A stretch of DNA of 64,000 nt from Muribaculaceae bacterium (lineage in GTDB: Bacteria; Bacteroidota; Bacteroidia; Bacteroidales; Muribaculaceae), in contig VSPF01000001.1 of NCBI GenBank assembly GCA_009775195.1, forward strand, positions 1-64,000, in the 5' to 3' direction. A model generated the notes under the pieces. The model was not told where the DNA came from. It made no database searches and saw nothing but the letters and a program-made list of their open reading frames with translations. This document shows positions 50,812 through 59,463 of the stretch, in pieces (the stretch's first letter is position 1; each line of letters begins with the position of its first letter). The translations under genes and the position numbers were made by a program.

Positions 50812-53508
50812 ATGCGACTACACTTGTGCTTGATTATAGTCCTCATGCTATCGTTATGTTCATGCGAGCAAAAATCAGAAGAACCAATCGATAATGATAT
50901 TTCCTTTGACGAAGTATGCAACAAGTTAGACAGCGTGTTATCGAAGGGTATGCCTACCCTCACCTCTGATATCGAAAATTTCGCACGCACACTGCCCGGA
51001 TACGAAAAAATAGAAGAAAAAGAAGGTACGGCATATATCTATTTCACTAACGAGCAAAAATATTTTATCGACCTAACCGGTGCCACACAAGTCAACATGG
51101 GTTTAGACGATGAGATTGACGACGATGCCCTTATCGACAGTATCGATTCTTTGACTGGCTACACAGAACCGGCGCAAGATATAGAAACTAATTCAATCAA
51201 ATCGGCATACAGTCCATCACGTGCGTCAGGCAACAATACTTCGGTATCCCTTATGACGAAACGAAATATCCTCCTCTGGAGCCCGATGCAACTAAAAGGC
51301 GACGGATTTTTAAATCAATTCAACAAATTAGAAAATTCATTAAAACAAAAATTCCCCGATTTAACAGTTACAAAAGTATATGAGAACGGCAAGCAAACAG
51401 CAAGCACGATATTAAACACAATCGAACTATTTTCAAAATACAGTTTGGTATTCATCGCCTGCCACGGCACACCCGACGGTGAAATCGTAGTGCCACGCTA
51501 CCCATACCTCAAAGACTACAACTTAGTAAAAGGCTACGCACGAAACTTTGAGAATGACAAGGATGAACCAGTCTACGTACTCGACAAAAAATGGATTAGC
51601 GAAAAATTACCCGCAACGCTAAAACGAACTGTAATATGGACATGCATGTGCTTTGCAGCCAGCGACAATGCTGTATTCCGTGACTTGTGTTCGAAGCGCG
51701 ACGTTGCCGATTTTTATGGCGGTTCTCAATCGGTAAACGCTAAAACATCTCTCGGATTTTTTAGAATTTTTATAACCAACTGGTTTTACGGGCGAGGGTC
51801 AGATGTCGCCCTTAACTCCCTGCGCAAACCGACTCCCTATAATTTCCTAAACCTTGACAACAAAAATGTAACCGGCAACTGGGTACCACTTTCTTCGGGA
51901 TACCATGCCTTATATTATGGCAAAATATCACCACAAAAAGCTTCCAACGGTCCTCGCGTAAGGGCTGTGGTTGGCAAAGATTGGCTTAGGCAGAATTTCA
52001 ACAATTCATCGTCAAGAGCTATGGATAGTAATTTAATGGGTATCGAGTTAACCGACGAAGAAACCGGAAACACATCAAAACTTTATTTCAATGCCTCAAA
52101 TGTGCATAGTGTCTCAGATAATCTAAGCAAAGATGAGCAAATTGCCAACGTAGTGTTTGAAATGAATACCGACAATCTCGCACCTGGATCATATAAATAC
52201 CGTTCTTTTGTCGACGTACCCGAAGAAAACACTTCGATTATTTCTGATAAATACGAATCTTTAGTTATCGAAGATTATGGATTGACAAATCCTATCAGAA
52301 TATATACCCGTGACGACCTTGTAGAATTTATTAAGTCATTCTATACAAGTTCTTCACGATTTGACAATCGCGATGTATTACTTATGAACGACATCGACCT
52401 CGGAGAACTGGTTATTAAAACCACGCCCGACGAAAAGCTCAAAAGCTTCAACAACATCTTCGAGGGCAACGGACATACCATATACCGTACATATCGTCAT
52501 ACTTATGAATACAACAATTTTCTCGTTCCCAGCCTCGGGAACGATGGTATATTGCGAAACTTCACTTTGAACATCTCAGCACCCGACCTACGCTGTCCTC
52601 AAGCATTCAGAGATGTTGTCGTTGAATACAATTCCGGCATTATCGACAATTGCGACATCGAAATCAATGCCATAATAAATCACGACAAGAATGAAAACTG
52701 GCAGTATATAGAGTGGCTATATGGTTATACCAACTATGGCATCATCAAAAACTGCGATGTACGCGGCACAATAAACGGAGCCTCTACCGGCGGACTGATA
52801 TGTTACTGGAACGGGCTGTTCACTTCCACCAGTACCGGCTTCAGGCATCAAGAGGGCAAAATCATAAATTGCAAAGTAGATGTAAATGTCGACACTCCCG
52901 CTTCATTTTGCGGCATTACAAGCACTAACAGCGGACTGATAGATAGTTGCTATGTTTCAGGCACAATGAACCTACATGCGTATATAGGCATCGCATCGTC
53001 AAACCACGAATATCGTGCCGGGTGGTACATGCCCACCATTCGTAATTGCACAAGTCGCTCTATTGTGAAAGCCTCATATACAGCTTCGGGAATCTGCTCA
53101 TACAACAGCGGTCAGATAGAGAATTGTACAAATTACACCAGTTTGGCTACCTCTACCCAGTGTTGCGGCATAGCATTGCATAACGCTTCGAGCTCCATTT
53201 CCCAGGTGCCTCGGATAACAGGCTGCAAGAACTACGGTAATATGTCCGGTCTATCAAGTATCGGAGGCATAGCCTGCCTGTCGCGTAGTTTTGAGGATGA
53301 CCACGAGGGCATAATAGAAAACTGTATTAATTACGGAACTATAACATATCATCCGACATACAATTACGAAGAAATCCATCCAAACTATCCAAACAATCCG
53401 GATTCTTGGCCAAAATTCAGTCAAATATCACCTTATTGCATTAAAATCAACAACACCAAAGCGGGGAAAGTGATATTGAAAGACGGATATCAGATGAAAG
53501 AGATATAA
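50812..53508 (+). CDS. Lipoprotein with caspase/CHAT-like domain and GLUG-like beta-helix
   Basis: 898 residues. The signal peptide ends in LSLCSC (lipidated Cys18 most likely) and is followed by EQKSEEP, an acidic run like a surface-export signal. Residues 150-340 look like a clan CD (caspase/CHAT/C25-like) fold: strand-end His218-Gly219 in LVFIACHGTPDGE, then a strand ending in Cys278 and Cys280 (TVIWTCMCFA), then DVADFYGGSQSVNAKTSLGFF and GRGSDVALNSL, as in the last helix of CHAT proteins. Residues about 560-860 repeat a G-x-I-x-N-C unit (GIIDNCDIE, GIIKNCDVRG, GKIINCKVD, GLIDSCYVSG, GIIENCINYG), a GLUG-type right-handed beta-helix. The gene has its own promoter and terminator and is AT-rich. 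No partner gene is adjacent. Protease activity is inference. Confidence 0.65.
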   Translation: MRLHLCLIIVLMLSLCSCEQKSEEPIDNDISFDEVCNKLDSVLSKGMPTLTSDIENFARTLPGYEKIEEKEGTAYIYFTNEQKYFIDLTGATQVNMGLDDEIDDDALIDSIDSLTGYTEPAQDIETNSIKSAYSPSRASGNNTSVSLMTKRNILLWSPMQLKGDGFLNQFNKLENSLKQKFPDLTVTKVYENGKQTASTILNTIELFSKYSLVFIACHGTPDGEIVVPRYPYLKDYNLVKGYARNFENDKDEPVYVLDKKWISEKLPATLKRTVIWTCMCFAASDNAVFRDLCSKRDVADFYGGSQSVNAKTSLGFFRIFITNWFYGRGSDVALNSLRKPTPYNFLNLDNKNVTGNWVPLSSGYHALYYGKISPQKASNGPRVRAVVGKDWLRQNFNNSSSRAMDSNLMGIELTDEETGNTSKLYFNASNVHSVSDNLSKDEQIANVVFEMNTDNLAPGSYKYRSFVDVPEENTSIISDKYESLVIEDYGLTNPIRIYTRDDLVEFIKSFYTSSSRFDNRDVLLMNDIDLGELVIKTTPDEKLKSFNNIFEGNGHTIYRTYRHTYEYNNFLVPSLGNDGILRNFTLNISAPDLRCPQAFRDVVVEYNSGIIDNCDIEINAIINHDKNENWQYIEWLYGYTNYGIIKNCDVRGTINGASTGGLICYWNGLFTSTSTGFRHQEGKIINCKVDVNVDTPASFCGITSTNSGLIDSCYVSGTMNLHAYIGIASSNHEYRAGWYMPTIRNCTSRSIVKASYTASGICSYNSGQIENCTNYTSLATSTQCCGIALHNASSSISQVPRITGCKNYGNMSGLSSIGGIACLSRSFEDDHEGIIENCINYGTITYHPTYNYEEIHPNYPNNPDSWPKFSQISPYCIKINNTKAGKVILKDGYQMKEI

Positions 53509-53527
53509 GGCTGTAATATACTGATAT

Positions 53528-53580
53528 CAGACAGGTTGCCCTGCCTTTTCCAAATTAAGAAAGGCAGGGCAACCTGTCTG
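53528..53580. terminator. Perfect 21-bp bidirectional terminator
   Basis: A 21-bp perfect stem (53528-53548 with 53560-53580, core GGTTGCCCTGCCTTT) and an 11-nt loop lie between the convergent lipoprotein gene and nrdJ. It probably ends transcription from both sides. Confidence 0.82.
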
Positions 53581-53596
53581 ATGCGTTACTAAATCT

Positions 53597-56131
53597 TTAT
53601 CCGCACTTGCTGGTGCCGCACGAGGTACAGATGAGGCAGCCTTCCTGGTAGACCAGGGTTTCCTGGCCGCAGTTGGGGCACTTCTGTCCCTTGGCGCTGG
53701 TACCGTTGGGCAGGTATTTTTTGAGTGCGCGCTCCACACCCATCTTCCATGTGTTGATGCTCTGCGAGTCGAGTTCGAGACCACCTACGAGCTTGAGCAC
53801 CTGGTCAATAGGCATACCGTAGCGCAAGACACCCGATATGAGCTTGGCATAGTTCCAGTATTCGGGGTTGAACTTGTCGCTGAGGCCCTCAATCGTGGTC
53901 TTGTGGCCGCGCTTGTTGCTATACTGGAAATCGTAGCGTTTGTTGCCGTTCTCGTCGATGGCCTTTATGATGCGCCCGTGAGTTACGGCCTTGGGCAGGA
54001 AGAGACCATCTTCGTCGTCGGCAAGGCCGGTGAAGATTTCGTAGGGGCGGCCGTCGACAAGGCCGACAAAGGCAATCCACTTCTCCTTGTTGTTCTGGAA
54101 GCGCACCACGTCGGCCTCGAGCTCGGTGGGACGTTTGGTCATGATAGGCTCGTGAGTGTGCTGTTCTTTCTTCTTGTTCTCCTCGAGTGCCAGCAGCACG
54201 CCCGAGCGGCAACCGTCGCGATATACCGTGCAGCCCTTGCAGCCGGCATGCCATGCGTGGCGGTAGAGGCTCTCGACGGCCTCAACACTGATATCCTTGG
54301 GCAGGTTGATGGTGACAGATATAGAGTGGTCGACCCACTTCTGAATGCGGCCCTGCATGTTGACCTTCTCCATCCAGTCGATTTCGTTTGCCGTGGCACC
54401 GGCGTAGGGCGAACGTGCCACAAGCGCGTCGAGCTCTTCCTGGGTGTAGTTCTTGTCGGTATCGATGCCCTCGTGCTTCATCCAGTCGAGGAATTTGGGA
54501 TGGTAGACTATATATTCCTCGAATGCGTCGCCGCTGTCGTCGACATAGTCGATACGCACCGACGGGTCGTTGGCGTTGATTTTGCGGCGGCGTTTATAGA
54601 CAGGCATAAAGACCGGCTCGATGCCGCTCGATGTGCGCGTCATAAGGCTGGTAGTACCAGTGGGGGCAATTGTCAGGCAGGCGATGTTGCGGCGTCCCTG
54701 GCGCGCCATCTTCTCGTAGAGGGCAGGGTCGGCCTCGGCTATGCGGCGGATATAGGGGTTGGCGGCTTCGCGCTCGGTGTCGTAGATTTCGAAAGCTCCG
54801 CGCTGCGCTGCCATCTCGACCGACTCGGTATATGCCGCCAAGGCAACAGTCTTGTGCACCGATACCGAGAAATCGGTGGCCTCGGGGGTACCGTAGCGCA
54901 GGCCCATAGCGGCAATCATGTCGCCCTCGGCGGTGGTGCCAAGGCCGGTGCGGCGTCCGCGCAGGGTCTTGGCCTTGATTTTGAGCCACAGGTCACGCTC
55001 GGGGGCCTTGACCTCTTCGGGCTCGGGGTCGCTGTCGATTTTTGATAGGATGAGGTCGATTTTTTCCATCTCGAGGTCGATGATGTCATCCATTATGCGC
55101 TGAGCCTTGCGCACGACAGTGGTAAGTTTGTCGTAGTCGAAGCTTGCATCTTTGCCAAAGGGATTGTTGACAAACGAGAAGAGGTTGATGGCCAGCAGTC
55201 GGCACGAATCGTAGGGGCATAGCGGGATTTCACCGCAGGGGTTGGTCGATATGGTCTCGAAGCCGAGGTCGGCATAGCAGTCGGGCACCGACTCGCGGCG
55301 TATGGTATCCCAAAACAGGACGCCGGGCTCGGCCGACTTCCAGGCGTTGAACACAATTTTCTGCCACAGCTGCGAGGCATCTATATCTTTGGCCACCAAG
55401 GGGCTGTCGCTATCGATAGGATATTGTTGGCGATATGTCGAGCCGCTTTCGACTGCCTGCATAAAGCTGTCGTCGATGCGTACCGACACGTTCGCGCCCG
55501 TGATTTTGCCCAGCGACACCTTGGCGTCGATAAAGCCTTCGGCGTCGGGGTGCTTGATTGAGACGGTGAGCATCAACGCTCCACGACGGCCATCCTGGGC
55601 GACCTCGCGTGTAGAGTTGGAATAGCGCTCCATAAATGGCACCAGTCCCGTCGAGGTCAGGGCCGAGTTCTTGACGGCCATGCCCTTGGGGCGCAGGTGG
55701 CTCAGGTCGTGGCCCACGCCGCCGCGCCGCTTCATCAATTGTACCTGCTCCTGGTCGATGCGCATGATGCCGCCGTAGCTGTCGGGCTTGCCGTCGAGAC
55801 CGACGACGAAGCAGTTAGACAGCGACCCGACCTGCATGTCGTTGCCAATACCGGCCATGGGGCTGCCCTGTGGCACAACGTATTTAAAGCCGCGCAGCAG
55901 CTCGAAAATCTCGTCCTCGGTCATGCCCTCGGGGTAGCGGGCCTCGATTCGGGCCAGTTCGCGTGCGAGTCGGCGGTGCATGTCGTCGGGGGTAAGTTCG
56001 AAAATATTACCATCTGAATCTTTGAGGGCATACTTGCTTACCCATACCTGGGCGGCGAGCGCGTCGCCGTCGAAATACTTTAATGAAGCCTCGTAGGCTT
56101 GGTCGTAAGTATAAATTGTTTTAGGTGTCAT
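53597..56131 (-). CDS. nrdJ: Adenosylcobalamin-dependent (class II) ribonucleotide reductase
   Basis: Makes deoxynucleotides using coenzyme B12, with no need for or damage by oxygen. 844 residues. The 10-stranded barrel shows GSLSNCFVVGLDG, QLMKRRGGVGHDLSHLRPKG, NPCGEIPLCPYDSCRLLAINL and TIAPTGTTSLMTRTSSGIEPVF (Cys-Pro-Tyr-Asp replaces the class I arrangement). The C-terminal tail is a zinc-ribbon-like CPNCG...CLICTSCGTSKCG. No cobalamin riboswitch is visible in the 129-nt upstream gap. Confidence 0.95.
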   Translation of the reverse strand: MTPKTIYTYDQAYEASLKYFDGDALAAQVWVSKYALKDSDGNIFELTPDDMHRRLARELARIEARYPEGMTEDEIFELLRGFKYVVPQGSPMAGIGNDMQVGSLSNCFVVGLDGKPDSYGGIMRIDQEQVQLMKRRGGVGHDLSHLRPKGMAVKNSALTSTGLVPFMERYSNSTREVAQDGRRGALMLTVSIKHPDAEGFIDAKVSLGKITGANVSVRIDDSFMQAVESGSTYRQQYPIDSDSPLVAKDIDASQLWQKIVFNAWKSAEPGVLFWDTIRRESVPDCYADLGFETISTNPCGEIPLCPYDSCRLLAINLFSFVNNPFGKDASFDYDKLTTVVRKAQRIMDDIIDLEMEKIDLILSKIDSDPEPEEVKAPERDLWLKIKAKTLRGRRTGLGTTAEGDMIAAMGLRYGTPEATDFSVSVHKTVALAAYTESVEMAAQRGAFEIYDTEREAANPYIRRIAEADPALYEKMARQGRRNIACLTIAPTGTTSLMTRTSSGIEPVFMPVYKRRRKINANDPSVRIDYVDDSGDAFEEYIVYHPKFLDWMKHEGIDTDKNYTQEELDALVARSPYAGATANEIDWMEKVNMQGRIQKWVDHSISVTINLPKDISVEAVESLYRHAWHAGCKGCTVYRDGCRSGVLLALEENKKKEQHTHEPIMTKRPTELEADVVRFQNNKEKWIAFVGLVDGRPYEIFTGLADDEDGLFLPKAVTHGRIIKAIDENGNKRYDFQYSNKRGHKTTIEGLSDKFNPEYWNYAKLISGVLRYGMPIDQVLKLVGGLELDSQSINTWKMGVERALKKYLPNGTSAKGQKCPNCGQETLVYQEGCLICTSCGTSKCG

Positions 56132-56153
56132 TGCGTAATGTGTGATGCGGTCG

Positions 56154-56184
56154 CAAAGTTGGCTAAAATTTCTGACATTGCCAA
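56154..56184 (-). promoter_or_regulatory. Possible nrdJ promoter (TTGG-N19-CAACTTTG)
   Basis: On the minus strand TTGG (56184-56181) and CAACTTTG (56161-56154), 19 nt apart; each box differs from consensus by one base. It lies 23 nt before the nrdJ start. Confidence 0.4.
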
Positions 56185-56260
56185 CTTTCGCGTGTTAATA
56201 TTGCCGCGATTGTTGATAACTTTATTCGACGTTTACAAACTATCGTCAGAAGGTTAAAGG

Positions 56261-57565
56261 TTAACCCTCCAGCAGCCATCTCCAAGCAGGGACCACATGT
56301 ATTACCGCACCGCTGTCGAGCTTGATTTCCTCGTTGCTATCTGCAGTTATAATCAACAAATTATCACACCCTGTGACATCGGCTGCCTCGACAAGGCCAT
56401 TTATCTCGCGCCGACGTGTCTCTTCGTCAGCCATATTCCATGTAACCTGTATCAACTGGTTTATATCCACGCCTCTCTGCACTACGAAATCACACTCGCC
56501 TTTGCCTTGATAGTAATATATTTGGTCAATCGGAGTGCGCCGACGGTATAGTTGGAGAAACACGGTGTTTTCGAGCTTCTTGCCGTCGTCGTCGCTTTGA
56601 GGCAGCAACACAGCATCGCGTAAACCATTATCGATGCAGTAATATTTCGGCTGTGAATTCTCTATTTTTTGCAATGATTTGCTGTAATTGGCAATACGGA
56701 TAAACATGAAAATATCACATGCATGGCTTGCCCAGTCATAGAGGTCATCTTTGCTCACTTTGAGACCACGCGACTTTATGTCGTTGTGTATAGCCCGTAT
56801 TGAGGTGGGCTTTGTCAGATTGGCCATAATACGCTTGAGATAGTAGCGGAGCACTTCGATGTTTGACAGGCCGTAATGCTCTACCAAATCTCTCAGTAAC
56901 ATAGTATCAAAATAGGTCTGCAATATTCTAGCCTTCTGCAGAGGGTTTTGTGTAAGTACCACTTCGGGGAAACCTCCTTCGTTATTATAATCGAAGAACG
57001 CATTGCGCAATTTAGCAATATCCGACTCTAACCAACTATCAGTTTTAATATCCTTGAACTCGCAATATTCACGAAAAGACAAGGGAAATGTTTCTTCCTC
57101 TTCAGGCCAACCTCGCAACGCTGATTTCAATTCGCTACTGAGCATAGTCGCATTACTGCCACTAATATATATGTTTTTAGAGTAATGCTTATAGAGACGC
57201 ATCACAAAGTACTCCCAATTTTCGATTAACTGTATCTCGTCGAAAAACATATATGCTGTCGACAAATCTATGTCGGGATACATTTCACGGTAGGCCTCTA
57301 TAATCAGGTCGAGTTGGTCAGAAGTCATGCGGACAAGCCGCTCGTCATCGAAACTCACCCAGAGAAAACGTTCTCGCTCCACACCCGATGCAATGAGCTC
57401 GTTTACAACAGCTTCCATTCTCGAAGACTTGCCGCAACGCCTTACGCCTGGTATGGTGATAATTTTCCCAGCATTGACCGGGAGTGGCTTTTCACGCTTT
57501 TTCAAGTCAGTCGGAAACTCGGCCTGACGCATTGCTATTTGGGTTTTGAGATACTGTTTATCCAT
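56261..57565 (-). CDS. AAA_14/DUF4143-type ATPase
   Basis: 434 residues. Walker A in IPGVRRCGKSSRMEAVV, Walker B in AYMFFDEIQLIENWE, then a SGSNATMLSSE sensor segment and LRGWPEEEETFPLSFREYCEF, all typical of AAA_14. The C-terminal DUF4143 region (YCIDNGLRD...LENTVFLQLYRR...IYYYQGKGECDFVVQRG) has the nuclease-like E-x-D-F-V core. This family is widespread and often horizontally moved; its function is poorly known. The gene is AT-richer than its neighbours and has paired dyads at its promoter. Confidence 0.85.
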   Translation of the reverse strand: MDKQYLKTQIAMRQAEFPTDLKKREKPLPVNAGKIITIPGVRRCGKSSRMEAVVNELIASGVERERFLWVSFDDERLVRMTSDQLDLIIEAYREMYPDIDLSTAYMFFDEIQLIENWEYFVMRLYKHYSKNIYISGSNATMLSSELKSALRGWPEEEETFPLSFREYCEFKDIKTDSWLESDIAKLRNAFFDYNNEGGFPEVVLTQNPLQKARILQTYFDTMLLRDLVEHYGLSNIEVLRYYLKRIMANLTKPTSIRAIHNDIKSRGLKVSKDDLYDWASHACDIFMFIRIANYSKSLQKIENSQPKYYCIDNGLRDAVLLPQSDDDGKKLENTVFLQLYRRRTPIDQIYYYQGKGECDFVVQRGVDINQLIQVTWNMADEETRRREINGLVEAADVTGCDNLLIITADSNEEIKLDSGAVIHVVPAWRWLLEG

Positions 57566-57567
57566 AG

Positions 57568-57620
57568 TGTCCTAAATTTGGGGACAAATATAGCGATTTT
57601 TGTCCTAAAAAAAAGGACAA
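57568..57620 (-). promoter_or_regulatory. Two operator-like dyads at the ATPase promoter
   Basis: Dyad 1 is TGTCC-N9-GGACA (57568-57586); dyad 2 is TTGTCCT-N7-AGGACAA (57600-57620). A TATATTTG -7 box on the minus strand (57592-57585) touches dyad 1 and lies between the two centres. This arrangement suggests binding by a dimeric repressor. The start codon of the ATPase is only about 20 nt downstream. Confidence 0.5.
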
Positions 57621-57656
57621 CTTCACGAAATATTCAAAAATCTCAATAAAACTTCG

Positions 57657-57664
57657 TAACTTTG
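57657..57664 (+). promoter_or_regulatory. -7 box of the MFS gene
   Basis: TAACTTTG followed by CAG, 26 nt before the ATG. No clear TTTG at -33. The divergent dyad 2 ends 36 nt upstream. Confidence 0.45.
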
Positions 57665-57689
57665 CAGCCGCAAAAAGGAGTTTCAGGCT

Positions 57690-58898
57690 ATGGATTTTTC
57701 TATCAGCAAACAAGAAGGTACGATTTTCCCTATACTCGTCGCAATCAGCTTCGCCCACCTGCTCAACGATATGATGCAGTCGGTGATACCGTCTATCTAC
57801 CCCATTATCAAAGACGAGTACGGACTGTCGTTTATCCAAATCGGCATCATCACGCTCGTATTCCAGATGACCTCGTCGATACTGCAGCCGCTCGTCGGCC
57901 TCTACTCCGACCGCCATCCACACCCGTTCTCACTATCGACCGGCATGCTCTTTACCTTTGCCGGCATCATATTGCTGTCGCTGGCCAACAATTTCGGGCT
58001 GATTATACTGGCCGTGGCCGTCGTGGGCCTCGGGTCGTCAATATTCCACCCCGAGTCGTCGCGCATCGCCCAGATGGCAGGGGGCGACAACAAGGGGCTG
58101 GCACAGTCAATCTTCCAAGTCGGGGGCAACGGCGGCAGTGCCGTGGGGCCATTATTAGCCGCGCTGGTCATACTGCCATACGGCCAGGGTGCCATAGCGT
58201 GGTTTGCCATAGCCGCCCTGGTGGCAAGCGCTACGCTCTACCCCGTCGGGCTATGGTATAAATCACAGCTCCACAAGGCCCGCAAGGCCAAAGCTGCTGT
58301 CAACGAGGCCGTGGCGCGGCTGTCGGCCCGGCGCATACATTGGGCGATTGTCATACTCTGCGTGCTCACCTTCTCGAAGTACTTCTATATGGCCAGCATG
58401 ACGAGCTACTTCACCTTCTTCCTGATTGGCAAGTTCGGCGTCGACATACGCACCTCACAGCTGTGCCTCTTCGCCTTCATGGCCGCCGTGGCCGTGGGCA
58501 CGGTGCTCGGAGGCCACATAGGCGACCGCTACGGGCGCAAATATGTGATATGGGGCTCAATCCTCGGGGCCGCGCCTTTCGCCCTCGCCCTGCCCTACGT
58601 GGGCTTTACAGCTACAATAATACTGGCAGTCATCATCGGCCTGATAATATCATCGGCATTCTCGGCCATACTCGTCTATGCCACCGAGCTAAAGCCCGGC
58701 AAGGTAGGCATGATGGCCGGGCTGTTTTTCGGCCTCAACTTCGGCCTCGGCGGCATAGGGTCGGCATTCTTCGGATGGCTGGCCGACTATACAAGCATCG
58801 AGTTCGTATTCCGCGTCAGCACCCTGCTGCCACTACTCGGTATCGTCACCGCCTTTCTGCCCAACATCGAGCCTCGGGCAGCGTCGCGCTCAAAATGA
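57690..58898 (+). CDS. MFS transporter, fosmidomycin-resistance-like
   Basis: 402 residues with 12 predicted membrane segments in the inner membrane. FAHLLNDMMQSVIPSIYPIIKDEYGLSF, the PLVGLYSDRHPHPF loop, GLGSSIFHPESSRIAQMA and GNGGSAVGPL match the Fsr subfamily of MFS drug exporters. A second-half motif GHIGDRYGRKYVIW is the MFS loop 8-9 signature. The natural substrate is unknown. It is a single gene; a perfect hairpin lies 70 nt downstream. Confidence 0.88.
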   Translation: MDFSISKQEGTIFPILVAISFAHLLNDMMQSVIPSIYPIIKDEYGLSFIQIGIITLVFQMTSSILQPLVGLYSDRHPHPFSLSTGMLFTFAGIILLSLANNFGLIILAVAVVGLGSSIFHPESSRIAQMAGGDNKGLAQSIFQVGGNGGSAVGPLLAALVILPYGQGAIAWFAIAALVASATLYPVGLWYKSQLHKARKAKAAVNEAVARLSARRIHWAIVILCVLTFSKYFYMASMTSYFTFFLIGKFGVDIRTSQLCLFAFMAAVAVGTVLGGHIGDRYGRKYVIWGSILGAAPFALALPYVGFTATIILAVIIGLIISSAFSAILVYATELKPGKVGMMAGLFFGLNFGLGGIGSAFFGWLADYTSIEFVFRVSTLLPLLGIVTAFLPNIEPRAASRSK

Positions 58899-58968
58899 TA
58901 AAAGGAAACATAAGTACATAGCGACAAAAATATAAGAAGCAATTATTCGGCAAGGATTATTGCTCTCA

Positions 58969-59000
58969 TATAAATCGCCAATCGTGATTGGCGATTTATA
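58969..59000 (+). terminator. Perfect 15-bp hairpin downstream of the MFS gene
   Basis: TATAAATCGCCAATC (58969-58983) and its exact complement (58986-59000) around a 2-nt centre. A likely terminator; AACTG follows rather than a U-tract. Confidence 0.6.
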
Positions 59001-59409
59001 ACTGTTCGGGAATCCATTTTTACAACCACCATGTTAAAATTCTCAGCGGAGAAAAAATGCAAATAAACGATTAAAATACATTGCTCGAAGATAGAATCGT
59101 CAGACATGGTTGACGATTTGGATTCGTTCCAGTCACAATTTGCACATTCTTATACACGGACTTTAACCTTTACAAGCCAATTCATATCCACTAAGGTCGT
59201 TATCTATGTATAAACGAAACAGAAGGTGCCCGGGGACGGACACCTTCTGCCACGTTTCAACTATTTATTTATGAGAACCTCAGTCACTGTATCACTACAC
59301 CGGCTGAAGACGAGGGATGCTTTTGCAGCTCCTTTTCCTTTCTTCTACTTAGCATAACGCATCACCCCTCTTTTCGGTCACGGTTTTATGCTAAAAGTCG
59401 CTAAATATA
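59001..59409. other. Structured noncoding stretch, possible small RNA
   Basis: No convincing gene. Three more inverted repeats occur: AATCGTC/GACGATT (59095-59118), CAGAAGGTG/CACCTTCTG (59220-59249, with GAAAC/GTTTC outside it), and TTAGCATAA/TTATGCTAA (59349-59394). A 22-codon ATG frame at 59207-59275 spans the second hairpin but has no supporting signal. The density of hairpins suggests a transcribed RNA or a decayed element. Confidence 0.35.
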
Positions 59410-59440
59410 TTTGCCGTTGTATAATATTTCGCTATCTTCG
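59410..59440 (+). promoter_or_regulatory. Promoter of the GHL10 gene (TTTG-N19-TATCTTCG)
   Basis: -33 TTTG at 59410-59413 and -7 TATCTTCG at 59433-59440 (one mismatch), 19 nt apart, 23 nt before the ATG. Confidence 0.6.
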
Positions 59441-59463
59441 CATCAACATTTGACCACACAGCG

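Noticed and set aside
56132..56260. Cobalamin riboswitch upstream of the B12-dependent reductase
   Set aside because: The gap is only 129 nt and contains no B12-box-like sequence or suitable fold that I can see.
59207..59275. 22-codon ATG frame spanning a hairpin
   Set aside because: No promoter or ribosome-binding signal, unusual composition, and it is fully explained by the inverted repeat it crosses.
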